Shown here: positions 58,072-64,000 of the stretch, one piece after another | Numbering within the stretch: position 1 is the first letter of the stretch | Layout: every line of letters starts with the position of its first letter | DNA from: CAZKTO01 sp964555685 | GTDB lineage: Bacteria > Chloroflexota > Dehalococcoidia > SHYB01 | Direction of reading: 5' to 3' | DNA: 64,000 bases | NCBI GenBank assembly: GCA_964555685.1 | Contig: CAZKTO010000007.1 | Span: 1-64,000 of the forward strand | Position numbers and translations under genes: made by a program | Notes under the pieces: generated by a model | What the model saw: the letters and a program-made list of their open reading frames with translations, nothing else | Told to the model about the DNA's origin: nothing | The model's database searches: none

Positions 58072-58389
58072 CTACGCCCGCCTTTCCTGGTCAGCGCCGC
58101 CAGCCTTATCGACGAACTCGCGAGTCAGTTTGATCCTGCGCCGGTCCAGACCGAAGAAGCATTTCGGGCAGAGCACATACCCCTCTGCCTGGGCCTGCTT
58201 GATGGAGTCCGGCTCAAATCTGAATGCCTGCTGCGACTGGGTCAGAGCGTACGTCTGGCAGCCCTTCGGAGTCGGGTCTTCGTGCAGGAGGTCGTGCAGG
58301 ACCTTCCGCTGAGCGTCGCCGAGATACCGCTGGTCTTCGAGCTTCGTCGTCGGAATCGCCATGGGCGGCCCGTCCAGGTCCGGCCTCAC
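58072..58389 (-). CDS. Small conserved-looking protein with a CPKC motif, unknown function
   Basis: A 105-residue protein not recognised. Near residue 74 VLCPKCFFGLDRRR has a CxxC pair, and KGCQTYALT has another Cys, so a metal site is possible. A KLEDQRYLGDAQRKVLHDLL segment is probably helical. GTG 58389 overlaps the upstream stop by 4 bp; ATG 58362 is an alternative. It lies between the luciferase-like and fused CoA-transferase genes, suggesting a role with one of them. Confidence 0.7.
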   Translation of the reverse strand: MRPDLDGPPMAIPTTKLEDQRYLGDAQRKVLHDLLHEDPTPKGCQTYALTQSQQAFRFEPDSIKQAQAEGYVLCPKCFFGLDRRRIKLTREFVDKAGGADQERRA

Positions 58390-59465
58390 TGGAAGGCCGG
58401 GATGACTTCTTTCCCGAACAGCTCAATCGACCGCAGCACTTTCTTGTGCGGAATGCCTCGCAGCTGCATCAGGCACAGCATGCGGTCGGCGCCCAGGGCC
58501 TCATAGACCTTGAGCTTCTTGATGCACTGCTCCGGACTCCCCACGACGATCGAGCTCTGCTGGTTCAACAGCCGGGAGATGTCCCGGCTGCGATTCTGCA
58601 GTGCCTGCATGAACTGGCGGCTGCTCTCGGTGAGCGCTTGCCACCCTCCCTGGGCCGTTCTGGGCAGGAACAGTTCGTAGCTGCGCAGCACGTACCACGC
58701 GCAGGGGTCTAGGCCCACGGCGTTGGCCACGTCGTCGGCATCGCCGCAGTGCGCTAGCGTGAACCCGCCCACTTGGTTGTTCACGAAGGCTCCGACCGGC
58801 GAGCACTCTTTGATGTTCTCACGGTACGCATTCAAGTGGGCCGCGAACTCCTCCGCCGTAAGGAGAAACGAGAACCCCAGCGCGCCGATCCCATTGAGAG
58901 CGGCGAGCCGCCACGCCTCCGGGCTTGAGCAGCCCAGCCAGATCGGCGGGTGTGGGTTTTGCAGCGGCTGTGGGACGACGTCCCGCTCCGGAATATTGAA
59001 GAACCGGCCCTTGTGACTGAACGGATGCGCCGTCCACATCTGCGGGATGATCTGGAGCGCCTCTTGCCACTGGGCCCGCGATTCCTGCGGCGAGATGCCA
59101 AACCCGAGCTGCTCGTACTCGGACGACCTGCCGGTCCCGAACTCCACGCGCCCGTTGCTCAACACGTCCAGGGTCGCGACCCGCTCCGCCACCCGGATAG
59201 GGTGATTGAAGAGGTATGGCAGCAGGGAAACGCCGACGCCTATGCGGATCCGTTCCGTTCTCTGGGTAATCGCGCCGAACATGATCTCCGGGGCGCTGGA
59301 GTGCGAGAACTCCGTGAGGAAGTGGTGTTCGACCAGCCAGACCGTGTGAAATCCCAACTTGTCCGCGAGCTCGATCTGCTCGAGACAGTTGAGGAGCAGT
59401 TCCCGGTCGGCCGCCGGATTGAACGGCTTATCGCTGGCCAGTTCGTACAGGAGATCGATTTTCAT
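58386..59465 (-). CDS. Luciferase-like (LLM) flavin- or F420-dependent monooxygenase
   Basis: A 359-residue TIM-barrel oxidoreductase. EQIELADKLGFHTVWLVEHH and the RIRIGVGVSLLPYLFNHPIR and ERVATLDVLSNGRVEFGTGR blocks are the luciferase-family flavin/substrate region. It is longer than the 4.8-kb paralog and closer to LuxA-type monooxygenases. ATG 59465 starts the operon that continues with the CPKC protein, fused CoA-transferase and amidohydrolase. The substrate is unknown. Confidence 0.92.
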   Translation of the reverse strand: MKIDLLYELASDKPFNPAADRELLLNCLEQIELADKLGFHTVWLVEHHFLTEFSHSSAPEIMFGAITQRTERIRIGVGVSLLPYLFNHPIRVAERVATLDVLSNGRVEFGTGRSSEYEQLGFGISPQESRAQWQEALQIIPQMWTAHPFSHKGRFFNIPERDVVPQPLQNPHPPIWLGCSSPEAWRLAALNGIGALGFSFLLTAEEFAAHLNAYRENIKECSPVGAFVNNQVGGFTLAHCGDADDVANAVGLDPCAWYVLRSYELFLPRTAQGGWQALTESSRQFMQALQNRSRDISRLLNQQSSIVVGSPEQCIKKLKVYEALGADRMLCLMQLRGIPHKKVLRSIELFGKEVIPAFQ

Positions 59466-59811
59466 GAAGCCATCCCGAAATGCGGGTCATCAGATTAGGT
59501 TTCACCCCCACCCCTTCGTGGAGTTTACCCTGAGTCCTTCAACGGGATAGAACCTTCGCTTTCGCTCAGGACTCGCTTCGCTCGGTTCAGGACAGGCTCC
59601 GCCGAAGGGCTCAGCACAGGCTCTCCCCCATCAAGGGGGAGGGAATTTCGGGATGAGTTCATGGAAGGATTTTCACACAGCGTTGGCCTGAGGGCTGCAA
59701 AACGGGGTGATCACCGGTCCACAAGCGCCACTCTGCCAGCACGCGACCCACGCCCTGGCCGGGAACCAAGCCCCTGCATTATCGTCGACTGCGCGACGAG
59801 GCCAACGTCCC
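59466..59811. other. Intergenic region with repeats
   Basis: No gene is seen. 59520-59645 holds fragments of the GCTTCGCTCAGGACAGGCTC repeat family and a CTCCCCC hairpin (59623-59641). The rest is unremarkable and no promoter stands out. Confidence 0.5.
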
Positions 59812-61528
59812 CTAGCGGTTGTTGAACCAGAGCAGTTCGTGACGCAGGTGCGAGCCCACGGTGAAGGGGCCGACCACAAACCCGGAGATGTGGGGCTGCG
59901 TTCCGGTCGCGTTGGGCGAGTTGGCTATGGGTACGTACAACGCCTCATCAATCAGGCGGCGGGAGAGCTCCTGGGTGAGCTTTTGGCGCTTCGCGGGGTC
60001 GAGCTCCTTATCCTGGGCCTCGGCGAGGCGGTCGACCTCGGGATCAGACCAGCGACCGTAGTTGGTCACGCCGCCGGTCGTGAAGTTCTCTATGTAGATG
60101 TCTGCGGGGTCGTCCCAGGACTGACCGCCGTTCTTCAGTGCGATGTCGAAGTCTCCGGTGCTCGTGGCCGACGAGTGTTCCGCGCCAGCGAGAATCCGAA
60201 GGTTAGCGCTGACTCCAGTCTTAGCGAGAACGGCCTGGAGCGCTTCCCCGAAGTCGGCGAAGAAGCTGGCGATAATCACGCTGACAACGACATCGCGAGG
60301 CCTGACCCCTGCCTGGGCGAAGAGTTGGTTCGCCAGATCGACGTCGACGGACTTCGGCTCGCGGAACCCGGGCAGGGTGAGCAGCTCACTCGTTGGCACT
60401 GACCACTTGCCGCCCAGGTCCTGGGTCAGAAAGATGGTGGGCGGATAGTGNNNNNNNNNNGCCGAGTCCCTGACGGTACAAGCTACGGAGCTCCTTGCGG
60501 TCGATGGCCACGCTGATCGCTTTGCGCAGGGCAACGTTGGTCCATGGCGCCTTATTGCGGAAGAACAGATCGAAGCTATCGCCGCCAGCGATGAGGAGCT
60601 TGAGGCCCGATATTTCCCGCTCGAGGCTCGCCTTGTTGTTGGTCAGAAAGTCGTTATCGAAGCCGCAGCCGCAATCGATCCGCTGCGTGCGGAAGGAGGC
60701 CAGGCCCTGGGCGGGATCGGGGATGACGAAGAAAGAAACGCCATCGAGGTACGGGAGCTGGCGGCCCGCGTCGTCTTTCTTGTAGTACCGCTCGTTTTTC
60801 ACCAGATCGATGTTGGAGCCTGACTTGAACTCCTTGAACGCAAATGGGCCGGTGCCCACGGGCTTCGCCTGCCATGCCTGGAGGTCGGGAATGTGCGCCG
60901 GGTACATCAGCATGAACGGTGTGGCGACGCCGATCAAGAACGACGCGCTTGGCTGCTTAAGGGTCACCCGGACCGTCGATGCGTCCGGCGCGTCGATCGC
61001 CTCTACGAACTTCATCTTGCCCCGGTTGAAAGCAAGCGTTGGGGCCGAAGGTTTCCACGCGCGGGTCAGGCTATACGCCACGTCCGCCGAGGTGAATGGC
61101 TTGCCATCGTGCCATACGACATTTTCACGGAGGCGGAAGGTATAGACCTTGCCATCGGCGCTCACATCCCAGCGTTCAGCAGCGTCGGGCAAGATCAGCG
61201 TCTTGTTTACCCTGTCGGACACGACCAGGTTGCTCAGCATATCCTGGACGTAGAGCGTGCTAAACGCACCAATGGGGGCGTAGGTGTCCCAGGAACGGAA
61301 GCTGAGTCCTATTTCGCGCGCCTTGAGCACGCCGCCGGTCTTTGGAACGGGCCCTGCCGGAGTGGGAGTCGCGGGGACTGCGGTGGGGGCCGTGGTAGGC
61401 GTGGGTTGCAGGGTCGGCGTGGCACGCTGAGGGGCGGTCGGCGTTGCATCGCCCCCGCCGCAGGCGGCCACAACCAGCAGAAGGGCCAGAACGCATGCAG
61501 CCAGCCAAAGATACCGTCGTCCTGCCAT
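59812..61528 (-). CDS. ABC transporter substrate-binding lipoprotein, broken by an assembly gap
   Basis: Family 5 binding protein. The signal ends at LLVVAAC, Cys at residue 23, then a Pro/Thr linker to about 60 and the SBP_bac_5 domain (FRLRENVVWHDGKPFTSADV, RQLPYLDGVSFF, DSFDLFFRNKAPW). Ten N at 60451-60460 cut the chain between LYRQGLG and HYPPTIF; both sides end on codon boundaries, so the true protein is probably continuous at about 570 residues. Nothing foreign is seen beside this gap. It lies upstream of the luciferase-like operon on the same strand. Confidence 0.9.
60451..60460. other. Assembly gap (10 N)
   Basis: Ten N within the solute-binding gene. Both flanks look native. Confidence 0.95.
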
Positions 61529-61815
61529 GGCGTACCCCCTTTGCCCGAGACCACTTCACGCTGAACTGGAGAGCTTGCGCCACTATAGGCGCGTGGACTC
61601 CTGGCGTCAAGCGGACACGTTGCCGCATGTTGACGGGGTGTGATGTCCCAGGCATACCCAATTTGGGCCAGGTCCCGAATCAGTTCACCCAACAGCCGGC
61701 AGCGGCCGGATGAACCCGGACGACATCCTCTATGAAAAGGTTCTGAGACAGGCTCGAGGGACGGTCTCCCGGGGCTTTCCCCAGCACAATCGAAAGACGC
61801 TGGCCGCCGGCCACG

Positions 61816-62691
61816 CTAGACGATCGCCACGGGCGTGATGGGGCTGCCGGCGCCGCCCGTGACGTTCAGCGGCAGCGCGATGAACAGGAACTCGTGGACG
61901 CGGTCGGCCGAGAGCTCCTCGAGCTCCAGCCACTCGATGAGGTAGCCGCCCACGTCGCGCAGCCAGCGGTGGTGGAAGGGAAGCACCTGCGTGCGGTCCT
62001 CGGGCGGCGTCACCTCGACGGCCACGTTGTCGGCGCCGACGACGGTCACCTGGCGTTGGATCAGCCATTCGAGGGCGCCGACGCCGGGGCCCGGCTCGCC
62101 GGGGTAGGCGCCCGGGTTGCCCTTGAAGTCGCGCAGCCAGCCGGTGCGGATGCAGACCACGTCGCCGCGGCGGACCTCGACGCCCTCGTCGCGGGCGAAG
62201 GCGGCCAGCTCGTCGGCGCCGATGGCGTAGCCGTTGGGCAGGCGCGGGACGCCCTTCCAGCCGGCCACGTCCAGGAGCACGCCCCGGGCGATGACCGGGC
62301 CCGCCTTGTCGATGCCGCAGCGGGTCAGGCCGCCCATGGGGGCGATGGCGCTCTCCGGGAAGCCGTTGTAGAGCTGGCCGCCGTACCACATGTGGCCCAG
62401 GCCATCGATATGCGTCGAGGCGCCATGGTACTGGAGCACCAGGACCTCATCGGCGGAGCCCCGGCGCATCGGGTGATTCGGGTCGCGGTTCATGGCGAGC
62501 CAGCGCCACGGGCCGTTGCGGATGTGGGGCACGCGGGTATCGTGGCTGATGGGCATGGCGAGGGAGTAGACCTTGCCCTTGGCGGGCATGCGCAGGGCGG
62601 CGAGGATGGCGCCGGGCGTCTGGAGGTTCAGGGTGCCTCGCTCGTCCTCGGGGCCCCAGCGGCCCCAGTTGTCCTTTCCAGGGTGGGTCAT
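61816..62691 (-). CDS. Cyclase family protein (kynurenine formamidase-like)
   Basis: A 291-residue metal-dependent hydrolase of the cyclase family. HGASTHIDGLGHMWYGG is the metal-binding motif (family HxGTHxDxPxH), and the domain starts WGPEDERGTLNL. Members hydrolyse N-formylkynurenine, isatin or similar amides. ATG 62691 follows GGAGGCG; an upstream in-frame extension lacks similarity. It is a single (-) gene, 287 bp upstream of the solute-binding gene start region. Substrate unknown. Confidence 0.92.
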   Translation of the reverse strand: MTHPGKDNWGRWGPEDERGTLNLQTPGAILAALRMPAKGKVYSLAMPISHDTRVPHIRNGPWRWLAMNRDPNHPMRRGSADEVLVLQYHGASTHIDGLGHMWYGGQLYNGFPESAIAPMGGLTRCGIDKAGPVIARGVLLDVAGWKGVPRLPNGYAIGADELAAFARDEGVEVRRGDVVCIRTGWLRDFKGNPGAYPGEPGPGVGALEWLIQRQVTVVGADNVAVEVTPPEDRTQVLPFHHRWLRDVGGYLIEWLELEELSADRVHEFLFIALPLNVTGGAGSPITPVAIV

Positions 62692-62858
62692 GGGATCGCC
62701 TCCGGCACGCGGACCAACGGAGCCCGCAGAGCGATGGCATCGTAGCCACAGGGCCACGGCTTGTCCACCGCACCGGGCGCGCCAATCCCCCGCGGCGTCG
62801 CCGGCGTACCATAGATGGAGCGCCCCGGTGTCACGCTTGGGAGCCGGTGGTCACCGGT

Positions 62859-62874
62859 TGTGACGAGCATCACA
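62859..62874. promoter_or_regulatory. Perfect CRP/FNR-type site TGTGA-N6-TCACA
   Basis: The sequence is TGTGACGAGCATCACA, centred about 50 bp upstream of the predicted start of the ABC exporter transcript. A CCGGTG-GT-CACCGG inverted repeat (62844-62857) adjoins it. Confidence 0.55.
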
Positions 62875-62880
62875 CGCGCC

Positions 62881-62909
62881 TTGCCCCCCTGGGCCGTTCT
62901 GGTTATAAT
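62881..62909 (+). promoter_or_regulatory. Promoter of the ABC exporter genes
   Basis: TTGCCC (62881-62886), 17 bases, perfect TATAAT (62904-62909). A GAGCGC-ATTC-GCGCTC hairpin (62911-62926) begins near the transcript start. Confidence 0.65.
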
Positions 62910-63008
62910 CGAGCGCATTCGCGCTCAGGGGCCGCCGGCGAACCAGAAGCGGCGCGGGCCCTCGGCGCGATTCCAGACTGAACGCTGCGGAGAGCACCCC
63001 GACCGGCC

Positions 63009-63959
63009 TTGGTAGAAGTCGAGCATCTGACCAAGTATTACGGCGACTTCATCGCCATCGATGACGTCACCTTCACCGTCAACCGGGGGGAGATCGTCGG
63101 CTTCCTGGGCCCCAACGCGGCGGGGAAGACCACGACGATGCGCATCATCACCGGCTTCCTGCCGCCCAGCGCGGGCACGGTGCGCATCTCGGGCCAGGAC
63201 ATCTTGCAGCACTCGCTGGAGGCCCGGCGCCTCATCGGCTACATGCCGGAGACGGTCCCGCTGTACACGGACATGAGCGTCCGCGAGTACCTGGCGTTCA
63301 TGGGCAGCATCCGCAAGATGGGACCGGCGGCCCGGGCCCAGCGCGCCGACTACGTCATCGAGCGTATGAAGCTCAACGACTACGCGAACACCCTCATCGG
63401 CCGCCTCTCCAAGGGCTTCCGCCAGCGCGTCGGCATCGCCCAGGCGATCCTGCACGAGCCCGAGGTCCTGGTGCTGGATGAGCCGACCATCGGCATCGAC
63501 CCGGTGCAGGTGGTGGAGACGCGGGAGCTCATCAAGAGCCTGGGCAAGGAGCACACGGTCATCCTGAGCACGCACATCCTGCCCGAGGTCAGCATCGTCT
63601 GCGAGCGGGTGGTGGTGATCAACGAGGGCCGGATCGTCGCGGTGGACCGGCCGGAGAACCTCGCGGTGCGGCTGCGCGGCTCGGAGCAGATTCGGCTTGA
63701 GGTCCGCGGGCCTCTGCGGGACGTGCTGGCGCGGCTGCGGCAGGTGGAGGGCGTCCGCGAGGTGCACCGCGCGCCCGTCGATCAGAACGTGGTGGCCTAC
63801 ACGCTGGAGTGCGAGCCGGGCTCGAACCTGCGGGAGCGGCTTGCGCCTCTCATCGTCCAGCAGGGCTGGGGTCTCCTGAGCCTCCAGTCGGTGACCATGA
63901 GCCTGGAGGACATCTTCCTGAAGCTCACCGGCCAGGAAGAGGAGGCGCCCGCCCAGTGA
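63009..63959 (+). CDS. ABC transporter ATP-binding protein (ABC-2 exporter type)
   Basis: A 316-residue ATPase. GPNAAGKTTTMRIITGFLPP is Walker A, LSKGFRQRVGIAQAI the signature and VLVLDEPTIGID Walker B; THILPEV holds the switch His. It is closest in type to GldA/NatA-like exporters. The C-terminal 80 residues form the usual extra domain. The start is TTG 63009. The stop overlaps the permease GTG by 3 bp. Confidence 0.93.
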   Translation: MVEVEHLTKYYGDFIAIDDVTFTVNRGEIVGFLGPNAAGKTTTMRIITGFLPPSAGTVRISGQDILQHSLEARRLIGYMPETVPLYTDMSVREYLAFMGSIRKMGPAARAQRADYVIERMKLNDYANTLIGRLSKGFRQRVGIAQAILHEPEVLVLDEPTIGIDPVQVVETRELIKSLGKEHTVILSTHILPEVSIVCERVVVINEGRIVAVDRPENLAVRLRGSEQIRLEVRGPLRDVLARLRQVEGVREVHRAPVDQNVVAYTLECEPGSNLRERLAPLIVQQGWGLLSLQSVTMSLEDIFLKLTGQEEEAPAQ

Positions 63960-64000
63960 CGAACACGCTGGTCATCGCGCGCAAAGAGCTGCGCACCTAT
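63956..64000 (+). CDS. 5' end of an ABC-2 permease
   Basis: GTG 63956 overlaps the ATPase TGA. The 15 residues available (VTNTLVIARKELRTY) match the cytoplasmic start of ABC-2/GldF-type permeases, where VIARKEL is common. The gene runs off the window. Confidence 0.8.
   Translation, partial: MTNTLVIARKELRTY

Overview
The window is a high-GC bacterial metagenome scaffold (three runs of exactly ten N). It has no rRNA or other taxonomic marker. The gene content points to a heterotrophic Chloroflexota bacterium, possibly related to Dehalococcoidia/SAR202: many CaiB/BaiF CoA-transferases, Amidohydro_2 hydrolases, luciferase-like F420/FMN oxidoreductases, a molybdenum hydroxylase, acyl-CoA enzymes, and peptide-binding lipoproteins with long Pro/Thr linkers. 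This placement is inference.

Layout. 0-5.8 kb (+): three CaiB/BaiF CoA-transferases, an SDR and a luciferase-like oxidoreductase. 5.8-6.3 kb: duplicated intergenic repeats. 6.3-11.5 kb (-): a three-subunit molybdenum hydroxylase (FAD, 2Fe-2S and Mo subunits) and an acyl-CoA dehydrogenase, divergent from a TetR regulator with its own operator. 12.4-14.2 kb: a family 5 solute-binding lipoprotein. 14.3-24.7 kb (-): an acyl-CoA catabolic run (SDR, two enoyl-CoA hydratases, NIPSNAP-like protein, AMP-dependent ligase, amidohydrolase), split by a 4.2-kb transposon at 17,720-21,955. The transposon carries a nuclease-methyltransferase fusion, a specificity subunit, a tiny zinc-ribbon protein and a SWIM-DDE transposase. 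24.9-28.9 kb (+): dehydrogenase, acyl-CoA dehydrogenase, alpha/beta hydrolase and amidohydrolase. 29-29.6 kb: a lower-GC HNH protein. 30-43.4 kb (-): an Opp/Dpp-type ABC system with solute-binding, Asp-box and coiled-coil exported proteins, interrupted by an oppositely oriented solute-binding gene. 43.7-48.2 kb (+): PadR regulator with membrane partner, P-loop kinase, leucyl aminopeptidase, winged-helix protein, tRNA-His and tRNA-Arg. 48.3-62.7 kb: MFS transporter, amidohydrolases, two more solute-binding lipoproteins, and an operon with a luciferase-like enzyme, a small Cys protein and a double CaiB fusion. 62.8-64 kb: an ABC exporter running off the edge.

The genes fit a lifestyle of taking up peptides or small organics, activating carboxylic acids as CoA thioesters by transfer or ligation, and processing them by hydroxylation, beta-oxidation-like steps and hydrolysis. 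No complete named pathway can be assigned.

The most notable structural features are: (1) 16-bp palindromes of the form CCCCGRC-NN-GYCGGGG between genes and in frame inside at least five; (2) the restriction-modification transposon inserted in the loop of a REP-like hairpin; (3) a fused double CoA-transferase in which only one half keeps the catalytic Asp, mirrored by a split adjacent gene pair; and (4) operators and promoters for the TetR, PadR and CRP-like regulation that can be read directly. Sequence next to two of the gaps looks chimeric and should not be read as biology.
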